From the NCBI GenBank assembly GCA_027016355.1, contig JALWAF010000051.1, positions 1 through 12,749 of the forward strand: 12,749 nucleotides of DNA, given 5' to 3'. Source of the stretch: Candidatus Moraniibacteriota bacterium (GTDB lineage: Bacteria > Patescibacteriota > Minisyncoccia > Moranbacterales > GCA-2747515). The notes below the pieces were generated by a model. The model was not told the origin of the DNA, made no database searches, and saw only the letters and a list, made by a program, of their open reading frames with translations. Positions 1 through 6,113 of this stretch are shown here, one piece after another (positions within the stretch are counted from its first letter, which is position 1; each line of letters starts with the position of its first letter). The translations under genes and the position numbers were made by a program.

Positions 1-2790
1 ATATTCATAACTTCCTTCTTCATCATGACTAACTTTAAATTCATAATTTGTACCTTCATTAAGTCTGTCGATATGTAATGTTACTTTTGCATTATCTGAT
101 GGGGTCTCTTTTAATTTAATTATTTCTTTTGTATTATTGTCTAGGTTTTTTGCTTCTACTTTGAATTTTTGTTTGTCATTATAACTTTTGTCCACTTCTA
201 CTCTTAGGTCTACTGAGTTTTCTGTTATATTTTTTATGTTTATAGTTTTACACTTATCTATATTTTTTTCTGGATTTTTTGGGTCTATTGGAGTATTACA
301 TGATGAATCTGGTTTTGTTTTGTAAGTGAAATTATTTTCTGTATTATTTGATTGTATTGTATATGTTGCTTCCCATTTATCTAATTTTGGTGTTATTTGG
401 TTATCTGTTGTTTGAAAAATAAATTTTAAACATATTTTAGTATTACTTGTGCTGATGTCACTCAAATCAATATTTCTGTCTGTTGTAGCTGGAATTAATG
501 TTGTTGTACAATTTTTATCTAGTATTTCTGTTTTTAATGTAGTGTTGACATCGGACTCGGCCGTTATATTTAAATCATCCCATTTCTTTATAAAACCAGA
601 TGTATTGATTATTGTTTTATATTCTCCATTTGAGCTATATCTCAACGGATCATATGTGCCATCTAAATTATATGCTGTAAAAAATACATCATTACCTCCA
701 TTTGAAGTATATTCATCTGTTCCACCTGTTGCGTCAAAATTTACAGTTCCTGAATAAAAACCGGTCACAAAAACTTTATCATTGTGCACCCATGACTTTA
801 TTGCAAAATCTTCACCATCAAATAATCTTGTCCAAGCATGTGAGCCATCTGCATTATATTTTACTAAAGATGGTCTACCTGACACATACAAATTACCAAC
901 TGAATCAACTGTTACCCCGTTGCCACCTCCGTCAAATGTTTTTGTCCAAGCATATGTGCCATTTGCATTATATTTTGTAAGAAATCCGCCTCCGTCTGCA
1001 GAATCATGCACGTCAACACCACCATCTGTATTAAAATTCACAGAATCGGAAAAAGAACCTGTAATAAAAATATCATTATTACTATTTACAGTATTACCAA
1101 ATCCATGATCTTGACCAATTCCGCCAATTACTTTTGTCCAAGCATATGTGCCATTTGCATTATATTTTGTAAGAAATATATCATCTTGTCCATTTGATGT
1201 ATATTCATCCGTACCATTATCATCAAAATTAGCAGTGCCTTCAAAATATCCCGTTAATAGCACATTATCGTTCCCATCAATTGCCAAAGAATCTGGCGTC
1301 TCCTCTTCGTTCCCCCCAAATGTTTTTGTCCACACATATGAACCATTTGTCCTATATTTTGTTATAAATATATCACTATTACCTGTCCATCCAACACCAC
1401 CACTAGTAAATCCAGTTGCCATATGTTCATCTATGCCACCAGTATCATCAAAATTCACAACTGTATTGAATGTTCCTGTAATAATTACATCACTATGTGA
1501 ATCAATTTCAATATGTCCGGCAAACTCTTCACCACAATCTTCTCCATTATTTTCATCACATAACCCGATCACTCGTGTCCATGCATATGAACCATCTGCA
1601 TTATACTTTGTAAGATAAGCATCTGAAGAACCATGTGCAGTCCTCTCATCAGAACCATTACCCGCATTAAAATCAACTGTACCTGAAAATCTCCCAACCA
1701 CAAATATATTCCCATTTGTATCAAATGTTAATGAATCAGCATCATCCCAACCAGTTCCTCCAAATGTTTTTGTCCATGCATATGAACCATCTGCATTATA
1801 TTTTGTAAGAAAAACATCCAATCCACCATTAGATGTGTGATTATCAATACCTGAACCACTGTCGAAATCAACGGTGTCTTCAAAAAAACCTGTAATAAAA
1901 ATATTTCCATCATTATCTGTAGCAATAAAAGATCCTGAATCATAACCATTCCCACCAAAAGTATGAGCTCTCATGGTTCCCGGCAAATAATCCAAAGTTA
2001 CCATACCGTTTCCATCATTTACAACTCGCGTATTTGTCAATGTTCCCACAAACTCATTTTCAAGGTCTTCTTTTTTTGTAATGTCTTCCCGTAAAATCAT
2101 TTTTAATTCAGTAACACTACAATCCTTTCCTTCACTATCAGGAACTGGTACATAATCCCAAGAAACTCCATTATTATTTGAATATAAGAATAGGGTTGTA
2201 TCTGGATGAGCACTTTCTTCAGAACCCACTTCATAACACTCGCATTCTGGAATTGTTTTTATAAGTGGCACCGTAAGATTCCACTCCATATCTTCCAATT
2301 CTTGTGAAGATGTTGTAAATGCAGTGCCATGCATTGTTGCACTCAGATGTAATCCATCTTCATGTGGTCCTTGAGTTATGCCAGAAAAATCCTCATAATT
2401 AAATGCTATTGCCAAAACATTCGATAAAGTTTCTCCTGGATTCAATGTTATTGTCGTATTTGGTACACATGTGACCTGTTGTCTGATATATGGTTGTGGA
2501 GAAGTTGTAACAGCATGACATGTCCATTCTTCATCGCCATTACTTATTTCGTCATATTCCAAAGAAATCGTATCAATAACGAGATCAGTAACAGTTAAAA
2601 TACCAGACTCATCATTGGCAAGAGAAAATTGTGCTTCATCCTCACCAGGTGTCGGCATACCATCATAATATTGAACAGTTGTTGTATCAATTCCAGAAAT
2701 CGTTACCGATGCATAAACCGGCGCACTAAACAAAGTAAAACCACATATAATTAACAAGAAATGGATGTAATTTTTGCACATATTTTTCAT
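1..2790 (-). CDS. Large secreted surface protein with seven-blade SBBP beta-propeller (3' end beyond window)
   Basis: The frame stays open for 930 codons from ATG at 2790 down to base 1 with no stop, so the C-terminus is missing. An N-terminal signal peptide (about residues 1-27: K/N-rich start, FLLIICGFTLF core, cleavage near VYA-SV) sends it out of the cell. Residues 28-270 are Cys-containing and beta-rich, with DUF11-like phrases such as TITLNPGETL. Residues 277-720 hold seven repeats ending in a KYNADGSYAWTK-like motif and beginning T-F-G-G, typical of the SBBP beta-propeller repeat family. Blade bounds by my count are 277-341, 342-406, 407-489, 490-553, 554-617, 618-655 and 656-720. Residues 721-810 look like a beta-sandwich module and about 822-930 like a fibronectin-III fold (NSVDLRVEV, GTNYEFKVS). 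A strong AAGGAGT site lies 6 nt before the start, overlapping the stop of the upstream gene, so the two are co-transcribed. Role is probably adhesion or surface display; ligand unknown. Confidence 0.88.
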   Translation of the reverse strand, partial: MKNMCKNYIHFLLIICGFTLFSAPVYASVTISGIDTTTVQYYDGMPTPGEDEAQFSLANDESGILTVTDLVIDTISLEYDEISNGDEEWTCHAVTTSPQPYIRQQVTCVPNTTITLNPGETLSNVLAIAFNYEDFSGITQGPHEDGLHLSATMHGTAFTTSSQELEDMEWNLTVPLIKTIPECECYEVGSEESAHPDTTLFLYSNNNGVSWDYVPVPDSEGKDCSVTELKMILREDITKKEDLENEFVGTLTNTRVVNDGNGMVTLDYLPGTMRAHTFGGNGYDSGSFIATDNDGNIFITGFFEDTVDFDSGSGIDNHTSNGGLDVFLTKYNADGSYAWTKTFGGTGWDDADSLTFDTNGNIFVVGRFSGTVDFNAGNGSDERTAHGSSDAYLTKYNADGSYAWTRVIGLCDENNGEDCGEEFAGHIEIDSHSDVIITGTFNTVVNFDDTGGIDEHMATGFTSGGVGWTGNSDIFITKYRTNGSYVWTKTFGGNEEETPDSLAIDGNDNVLLTGYFEGTANFDDNGTDEYTSNGQDDIFLTKYNANGTYAWTKVIGGIGQDHGFGNTVNSNNDIFITGSFSDSVNFNTDGGVDVHDSADGGGFLTKYNANGTYAWTKTFDGGGNGVTVDSVGNLYVSGRPSLVKYNADGSHAWTRLFDGEDFAIKSWVHNDKVFVTGFYSGTVNFDATGGTDEYTSNGGNDVFFTAYNLDGTYDPLRYSSNGEYKTIINTSGFIKKWDDLNITAESDVNTTLKTEILDKNCTTTLIPATTDRNIDLSDISTSNTKICLKFIFQTTDNQITPKLDKWEATYTIQSNNTENNFTYKTKPDSSCNTPIDPKNPEKNIDKCKTINIKNITENSVDLRVEVDKSYNDKQKFKVEAKNLDNNTKEIIKLKETPSDNAKVTLHIDRLNEGTNYEFKVSHDEEGSYEY
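631..1962 (-). repeat. DNA encoding seven propeller blades
   Basis: Six of the seven units are 64-83 codons long and end in an almost constant block coding K-Y-N-A-D/N-G-S/T-Y-A-W-T-K/R. At DNA level, 940-985 and 1132-1177 are identical over 46 nt at an offset of 192 nt. Bases 1576-1605 and 1771-1800 are identical over 30 nt. Blade 3 carries an insert of about 19 residues (MATGFTSGGVGWTGNS area) and blade 6 is only 38 codons long. The conserved nucleotide blocks point to unit duplication or gene conversion rather than only protein-level constraint. Confidence 0.85.
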
Positions 2791-2796
2791 ATTTTT

Positions 2797-2803
2797 ACTC
2801 CTT
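2797..2803 (-). promoter_or_regulatory. Shine-Dalgarno site of the propeller gene
   Basis: The minus strand reads AAGGAGT with six bases before ATG at 2790. Its first base is the last A of the TAA stop (2803-2805) of the upstream Cys-rich gene, so termination and re-initiation are physically linked. This fixes the propeller start codon. Confidence 0.85.
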
Positions 2804-3528
2804 TAAGAACAAAATTGCCAACAATCCTCCATACAACTGCAATCTTCCGTTCCACCCCAATCGCATACACCATCGCCACAAGAACCGCCACAATCTTCTG
2901 GACAAAATTCTTCATCCTCATCACCATTACATTCACCATCACCACACATCGCGCAATCTTCTGGACAAGAATCTCCATCCTCATCACCATTACATTCACC
3001 ATCACCACAAACTGCACAATCTTCTGGACAAGAATCTGGATCTTCATATTCTTCATTACACTCACCATCGCCACACCATTCAATATTATATGGAATATCT
3101 ACATTATTATTATATAAAATATCAACTGTATTTGTACCTATGCCTGACACAGTAGATTTCATATTATATTTTCCAGCTTTATTTGCACTGAAAGCAACAT
3201 CCACATACTTAGATGTATTCTGCGGAAAATATGTACTGTATGTTTTATCGCAAGAAATGCCATTCACAACAGATGTGCATGCCCAGTCTGTATCTGTAAC
3301 TGTTAATGTTACATCTTGTGGCACATCAATATTAATATGTGCTGATTCCATATTATCAAAATAAGTATTTTGAATTTCAATTTTACAATTCACTTCCACA
3401 TCAATATTTGCATCAACATCATGACATATTGGCAGTTCTGTCGCCCGCACTGTTGCATGTGTTAGACTCACGAACATAATTATAAAAACAATATATGCAA
3501 TCCAACGAAAGGTTTTTATTTTTTTCAT
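2803..3528 (-). CDS. Secreted protein with DUF11-like domain and four CGDGxC cysteine-rich repeats
   Basis: A 241-residue protein. Residues 1-29 form a signal peptide (KKIKTFRW, hydrophobic AYIVFIIMFVSL, cleavage near VRA-TE). Residues about 31-150 are a beta-rich Ig-like region resembling DUF11 modules (IDVPQDVTLTVTDTDWAC), containing Cys 35, 48, 84 and 93. The C-terminus holds four tandem units of 21-22 residues starting at Cys 152, 174, 195 and 217, pattern CGDGxCN-acidic-CPEDC, for example CGDGECNGDEDGDSCPEDC. Each unit has four Cys and many Asp/Glu, so disulfide-bonded, possibly calcium-binding knots are likely; metal binding is inference. No transmembrane anchor or sortase motif is visible. 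No Shine-Dalgarno precedes the ATG, unlike the next gene 12 nt downstream. Unit 4 diverges (WGGTEDCSCMEDC). Probably a surface or matrix protein working with the propeller protein; specific function not recognised. Confidence 0.85.
   Translation of the reverse strand: MKKIKTFRWIAYIVFIIMFVSLTHATVRATELPICHDVDANIDVEVNCKIEIQNTYFDNMESAHINIDVPQDVTLTVTDTDWACTSVVNGISCDKTYSTYFPQNTSKYVDVAFSANKAGKYNMKSTVSGIGTNTVDILYNNNVDIPYNIEWCGDGECNEEYEDPDSCPEDCAVCGDGECNGDEDGDSCPEDCAMCGDGECNGDEDEEFCPEDCGGSCGDGVCDWGGTEDCSCMEDCWQFCS
2821..3075 (-). repeat. Tandem cysteine-rich coding repeat, four units
   Basis: Four units of about 63-66 nt encode the CGDGxC modules. Units 2 and 3 are nearly identical at DNA level, sharing the plus-strand phrase tcctcatcaccattacattc at 2917 and again at 2980, which suggests recent duplication. 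Confidence 0.75.
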
Positions 3529-3565
3529 GTGATAAAAAATAAATGTTTAATTTATCTACACTTGT

Positions 3566-3574
3566 ATTATATCA
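3566..3574 (-). promoter_or_regulatory. Extended -10 promoter for the surface-protein operon
   Basis: The minus strand reads TGATATAAT, a perfect TATAAT with the TGn extension, about 38 nt before ATG 3528. No good -35 lies 16-18 nt upstream (TTTTAT at best), as often tolerated in extended -10 promoters. Transcription would start near 3559. The surrounding DNA is so AT-rich that chance matches are possible. Confidence 0.5.
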
Positions 3575-3692
3575 TATATAAATAAAATATAAAATTATAA
3601 TTACAAATGCATAATAAAATTAACTTAAATTATTTATGTAATCTAAACTCTTGTATAATAAAATTGTGGCTTACTTCTAAACAAAAAACAAT

Positions 3693-3720
3693 GTGGTAAA
3701 CGGTCATAACTGTCCACTAC
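3693..3720. repeat. REP-like palindrome, copy A (degenerate)
   Basis: A 28-nt imperfect palindrome. Its bases 3701-3720 match copy C (4455-4474) at 19 of 20 positions, including the core GGTCAT and the arm TGTCCACTAC. The left arm has decayed (GTGGTAAAC instead of GTAGTGGAC). It lies 35 nt from copy B, a paired layout like REP doublets. Confidence 0.6.
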
Positions 3721-3755
3721 TTATATCAATAAGTCCGGATATTTTATAATCACAC

Positions 3756-3784
3756 GTAGTGGCAGAACAGTGTTCTGTCACTAC
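3756..3784. repeat. REP-like palindrome, copy B
   Basis: GTAGTGGCAGAACA and TGTTCTGTCACTAC are 14-nt arms around a single G, complementary throughout with one G-T pair. The arm ends share GTAGTG/CACTAC with copies A and C, and its last 11 nt plus four following A (3774-3788) recur exactly in copy D. It sits just past the stop of the TPR gene but lacks a U-run on either strand's 3' side, so a classical terminator is unlikely. Confidence 0.7.
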
Positions 3785-3797
3785 AAAAAATATATAT

Positions 3798-4367
3798 TTA
3801 CTCAAAATCTGGCTCTACCCAAAACTGGTGTTTTTTATTTTGCTCCTCAACAAGTTTTTCTAATTTATCCCAATTTTGTTTTTCATTTCCTTCATCAAAC
3901 ATTCTGTTTATATCATCTCCTGTAATTCCTGCGTACAATCCCGCTATTTCATATCTTACGCCCTGATTATCGTTTGGGTTCATTTTTAATAGTGCTCTAA
4001 ATATTTCTATCGCTTTTTCATCCTCTCCATTGTCCCAATACATATCTCCCATATATTGTATAGCTCGCATATTTGCACGGTTACTCATGCATCCCCACAA
4101 CATTTCTTCTGGCCACTCAGGGAATTCTTTTTTCACTTTTTCAAATGCTATTTTAATCGCTTCTTGTTTTCGTTTTTCATCTCCTTTTACTGAATAAGCA
4201 CTAACTAGTCCGACATAAGTTTGCACATAATCATCATCCAAAAGCAAGGCTTCTTGCAATAACTCAATTGCGCTTTCCCAATCTCCAACATTTAACTCCT
4301 CCATCGCATCATAATATAATTCATCTTTTTGTTCCATATCCACATTTAAAACTGTTTTTAAATCCAT
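3798..4367 (-). CDS. Tetratricopeptide-repeat protein
   Basis: A 189-residue soluble, acidic protein without signal peptide or membrane segment. A first TPR-like hairpin lies at about residues 16-66 (YYDAMEELNVGDWESAIELL, then ALLLDDDYVQTYVGLVSAYS). A second lies at about 106-155 (MGDMYWDNGEDEKAIEIFRA, then LLKMNPNDNQGVRYEIAGLY). The spacing of small and aromatic residues fits TPR units, which act as protein-protein docking scaffolds. The partner is unknown. The gene stands alone between palindromic repeats, with 172 nt to the upstream operon. No Shine-Dalgarno precedes the start; ATG at 4367 is the first Met of the frame and a second Met at residue 11 (MEQKDELYYD) is possible. On the minus strand a TATAAT lies at 4410-4405 but without a matching -35. 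Confidence 0.8.
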   Translation of the reverse strand: MDLKTVLNVDMEQKDELYYDAMEELNVGDWESAIELLQEALLLDDDYVQTYVGLVSAYSVKGDEKRKQEAIKIAFEKVKKEFPEWPEEMLWGCMSNRANMRAIQYMGDMYWDNGEDEKAIEIFRALLKMNPNDNQGVRYEIAGLYAGITGDDINRMFDEGNEKQNWDKLEKLVEEQNKKHQFWVEPDFE

Positions 4368-4443
4368 TGCATTTATTTTTTAAAAACTATTCTTATTTAT
4401 TAAAATTATATTAAAAATATAACACACCCCTGCATAAAAAACA

Positions 4444-4477
4444 AATGTAGTGGACGGTCATGACTGTCCACTACATT
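4444..4477. repeat. REP-like palindrome, copy C (34 nt, near-perfect)
   Basis: Every base from 4444 to 4460 pairs with 4477 down to 4461, with a single G-T pair (4456/4465). The core is GTCATGAC and the arms are AATGTAGTGGAC / GTCCACTACATT. It is the best preserved member of the family and is 3' of the terminator hairpin of the 4540-5351 operon. Such short palindromes resemble REP sequences mobilised by RAYT (Y1, IS200/IS605-like) transposases; no such gene is in the window. Confidence 0.75.
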
Positions 4478-4484
4478 GTATAAA

Positions 4485-4523
4485 CAAAATAAAAACCACT
4501 ATCCAAAATTTCGGACAATGGTT
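4485..4523 (-). terminator. Rho-independent terminator of the small-gene operon
   Basis: In the minus-strand RNA, AACCATTGTCC (4523-4513) pairs fully with GGATAGTGGTT (4504-4494), 11 pairs including two G-U, around the loop GAAATTTT. It is followed by TTTATTTTG. It lies 16 nt past the stop of the gene ending at 4540. On the plus strand the two wobbles become A-C mismatches, so it works best for the minus strand. Confidence 0.8.
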
Positions 4524-4539
4524 AATTTCTATCAATAAT

Positions 4540-4959
4540 TTATTTGAGCATGAATTCTACTATTTCTATAAAATTATTCATACCTTCGATTGTCGAGGAA
4601 TTCTCGTGAAACTGTTCTATGTGTTTAATGTTAATACCCAATTCATTACATAATGCTACTATTAGCATACTGCTTTTTGGGCTATGCTCAAAATATTCAC
4701 TATTAATTAAACGAATTCCATATACTTCATCAGCATCTTGCAACTCTATAAGCTTTACATACAACCGTTTCGCTTCAGCAAAACGCTCTTGCTCTCTTAT
4801 TAATTGCTTGAGCCTGATTGGTACTAGGGCGTTGAGCCCAAAAGTGGCGATGGTGTCTTTAGTCACTTCATCTTCAAGTCCTTCATATATATTTTTTGCA
4901 ACATCCAAACAATCAACAAGCGCCTGCTTTGTCAACTTCTCAAACACTTCTCTTTCCAT
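4540..4959 (-). CDS. Unknown helical protein, 139 residues
   Basis: No family recognised. The protein is rich in Glu, Lys, Leu and Ile and reads as mostly alpha-helix, without signal peptide, membrane span or known motif. Two phrases, RLKQLIREQERFAEAKRLYV (about residues 53-72) and SSMLIVALCNELGINIKHIE, look like amphipathic helices; the first resembles a TPR-like helix but no full repeat is seen. Start choice is secure: AGGAGG lies 5 nt before ATG 4959. It is the second gene of an operon, 29 nt after the stop of the 120-residue gene, and is closed by a strong terminator. It has no visible link to the ribosomal operon that diverges from it. Confidence 0.75.
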   Translation of the reverse strand: MEREVFEKLTKQALVDCLDVAKNIYEGLEDEVTKDTIATFGLNALVPIRLKQLIREQERFAEAKRLYVKLIELQDADEVYGIRLINSEYFEHSPKSSMLIVALCNELGINIKHIEQFHENSSTIEGMNNFIEIVEFMLK

Positions 4960-4964
4960 GACTT

Positions 4965-4970
4965 CCTCCT
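4965..4970 (-). promoter_or_regulatory. Strong Shine-Dalgarno site
   Basis: A perfect AGGAGG on the minus strand, within AGAGGAGGAAGTC, 5 nt before ATG 4959. It contrasts with most genes of the window, which have none. Confidence 0.85.
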
Positions 4971-4988
4971 CTGAAAAAAAATAGTTAA

Positions 4989-5351
4989 TTATGATGTAAA
5001 AAAAACTTCTTTAATTCTATCATCATTCCATGTTGCCTTAGACTTGCTGAAACCTACACAATCACGATTAGTGGAACAGGTTCCGCCAAATTCCACAAAT
5101 CCTCCTTCAGGTACATACTTGTGTCCATGATGTACTTCTTGTAATTGAAGGTCAATATCAACCTCACCAATCGCAATTTGTGCTTTTCCGTCAAGCTCAA
5201 ATGGCTCATCAATGTCTTTGGGAAACCGATCTGGTGGTGCAATGATGACGATGAATTTGTCATCAATTCTGCCAAAGAACATCAATCGCATTCCATCTGG
5301 AATATTTGCCACTTTATAAGTCTCCGAATCTGAATCATAAATTACTTTCAT
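4989..5351 (-). CDS. Unknown protein, 120 residues
   Basis: No family recognised. The sequence opens with beta-type stretches (MKVIYDSDSETYKVANI, MRLMFFGRIDDKFIVIIAPP) and has an EVHHGHKY segment with three His at about residues 73-76, then GGTCSTNRDCVGF with a Cys pair eight residues apart. A metal site made by the His and Cys is conceivable but unproven. There is no signal peptide or membrane span. ATG 5351 is backed by AAGGAG nine nt upstream. It is first in a two-gene operon with the 139-residue gene. The promoter TTGACA-17-TATAGT lies upstream and shares its -35 region with the rpsF promoter. Confidence 0.75.
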   Translation of the reverse strand: MKVIYDSDSETYKVANIPDGMRLMFFGRIDDKFIVIIAPPDRFPKDIDEPFELDGKAQIAIGEVDIDLQLQEVHHGHKYVPEGGFVEFGGTCSTNRDCVGFSKSKATWNDDRIKEVFFTS

Positions 5352-5360
5352 AACTGATTT

Positions 5361-5366
5361 CTCCTT
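5361..5366 (-). promoter_or_regulatory. Shine-Dalgarno site of the 120-residue gene
   Basis: The minus strand reads AAGGAG, nine bases before ATG 5351, which supports that start. Confidence 0.75.
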
Positions 5367-5430
5367 GTTTTGTTAAATAACATTTTTTAGTTCTTTTGTG
5401 CCACATTTATTAACACAAATATGACTGTTA

Positions 5431-5459
5431 ACTATACACCTAAACCGAGCTATTGTCAA
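5431..5459 (-). promoter_or_regulatory. Promoter of the two-gene unknown operon
   Basis: On the minus strand, TTGACA (5459-5454) is followed by exactly 17 nt and TATAGT (5436-5431), a near-consensus sigma-70 type promoter. Transcription would begin near 5424 and leave a leader of about 72 nt. Within that leader TTTGTG and CACAAA can pair around a 14-nt loop. Its -35 overlaps the opposite-strand -35 of rpsF. Confidence 0.7.
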
Positions 5460-5481
5460 ATATAAATTTGTATGCTATACT
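5453..5481 (+). promoter_or_regulatory. Promoter of the rpsF-ssb-rpsR operon
   Basis: TTGTCA (5453-5458), a 17-nt spacer, then TATACT (5476-5481) preceded by TGC, which gives an extended -10. This is one of the clearest promoters in the window. The start would be near 5488, leaving a leader of about 180 nt that contains the folded element at 5497-5583. Confidence 0.75.
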
Positions 5482-5496
5482 CACTCTAACAAATTA

Positions 5497-5583
5497 AAAA
5501 GTCCTTATGTATCCCGCCGTTTTTGTCTAAAAACATGGATAGGATACAATATTATTTCTATTTTAGAAATATGCAGGACTTTT
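5497..5583 (+). promoter_or_regulatory. Structured rpsF leader RNA: three-way junction, candidate S6:S18-type regulator
   Basis: Four helices nest consistently. P1: AAAAGTCCT (5497-5505) with AGGACTTTT (5575-5583), 9 pairs. P2: TGTATCC (5508-5514) with GGATACA (5542-5548), 7 pairs. P3 on top of P2: GTTTTT (5519-5524) with AAAAAC (5529-5534), loop GTCT. P4: TATTTCTA (5553-5560) with TAGAAATA (5564-5571), 8 pairs, loop TTT. P2 and P3 are split by an internal loop with CGCC on one side and ATGGATA on the other, so a CCG triplet sits at the loop. Bacterial rpsF leaders often carry an S6:S18-binding motif with a conserved CCG; matching this element to it is inference from position and that triplet. 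The rest of the 318-nt gap holds the two promoters and the small hairpin at 5626-5640. Confidence 0.55.
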
Positions 5584-5625
5584 GTATATTTGAATAGAAT
5601 TTTTTAATTTTTTAAAAAAAATTAA

Positions 5626-5640
5626 TCCACTTTTGGTGGA
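5626..5640 (+). promoter_or_regulatory. Short hairpin just upstream of rpsF
   Basis: TCCAC pairs with GTGGA around TTTTG, with A-runs before and AATTTTAATT after it. It lies 30 nt before the rpsF ATG. It could be a weak attenuator working with the leader fold, or only local structure; the stem is just five pairs. Confidence 0.35.
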
Positions 5641-5669
5641 AATTTTAATTAGTAACATATGATATTCTT

Positions 5670-6092
5670 ATGGAATACGAACTAATGTTCCTTATTGCGG
5701 ACAAAGACAGGTCTGAATTTGATCGCATCAAAGATGAGGTGAAAAAACTTGTAGAAACTGCAGGTGGAACTTGGACTGGTGAGTCAGTTGAGTTTGAGAG
5801 AAAGCTTGCTTATGAAATTAAGCACAACTGGAAAGGTACATATTTTGTACAACGTTTTACTTTACCAGACGCAGATGAACGTGAGGAAGGTTCAAATGTA
5901 ATCGGAGATATCACAAAACAACTAAATTTAAACAAAGATATCTTGCGTTACATCATCGTAAATGCTGCTGAGTTACCATCACTTGAAGATTTTGCAAAAG
6001 AAGCGACAAAAGATCCGCGGGAACACAAAACTGAACTAAAAGAAAAGGGAGAAAAAATCGATGGCAAATTAGAAAAAGCATTAAAACTTTAA
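5670..6092 (+). CDS. rpsF: 30S ribosomal protein bS6
   Basis: A 140-residue protein. The S6 ferredoxin-like fold is visible: YELMFLIA opening strand, helix FDRIKDEVKKLVETAGGTW, strand RKLAYEIKHNWKGTYFVQRF (matching the KRRLAYPI..K..G.Y region of the family), and LNLNKDILRYIIV closing strand. After about residue 102 comes a charged Lys/Glu-rich tail (EATKDPREHKTELKEKGEKI), longer than the core but in the range seen for the family. S6 binds 16S rRNA in the platform of the 30S subunit together with S18, whose gene is third in this operon. No Shine-Dalgarno precedes ATG 5670; the start is chosen because MEYELMFLI aligns with the usual N-terminus. Confidence 0.95.
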   Translation: MEYELMFLIADKDRSEFDRIKDEVKKLVETAGGTWTGESVEFERKLAYEIKHNWKGTYFVQRFTLPDADEREEGSNVIGDITKQLNLNKDILRYIIVNAAELPSLEDFAKEATKDPREHKTELKEKGEKIDGKLEKALKL

Positions 6093-6113
6093 CCCATCTA
6101 AAAAACAAATAAT

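Noticed and set aside
449..1618. Overlapping plus-strand open frames of 63-156 codons
   Set aside because: They are antisense to the propeller gene, whose minus-strand frame is open across the whole region and encodes regular repeats. The plus frames repeat the same phrases only because the DNA repeats.
2761..3117. Plus-strand frame rich in Ile and Thr, and a second minus-strand frame at 2787-3083
   Set aside because: Both are other-frame readings of the Cys-rich coding repeat; the 241-residue frame has a signal peptide and ordered cysteines.
3654..3659. Plus-strand TATAAT as promoter of a small RNA
   Set aside because: No -35 at the right distance and no gene or clear RNA fold downstream apart from the repeats; chance match in AT-rich DNA.
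3693..3784. CRISPR array
   Set aside because: Only two palindromes with different arms and one gap; no regular repeat-spacer pattern and no cas genes.
3756..3784. Palindrome B as terminator of the TPR gene
   Set aside because: On the minus strand the stem is followed by GTGTGATTAT, not a T-run; it fits the repeat family better.
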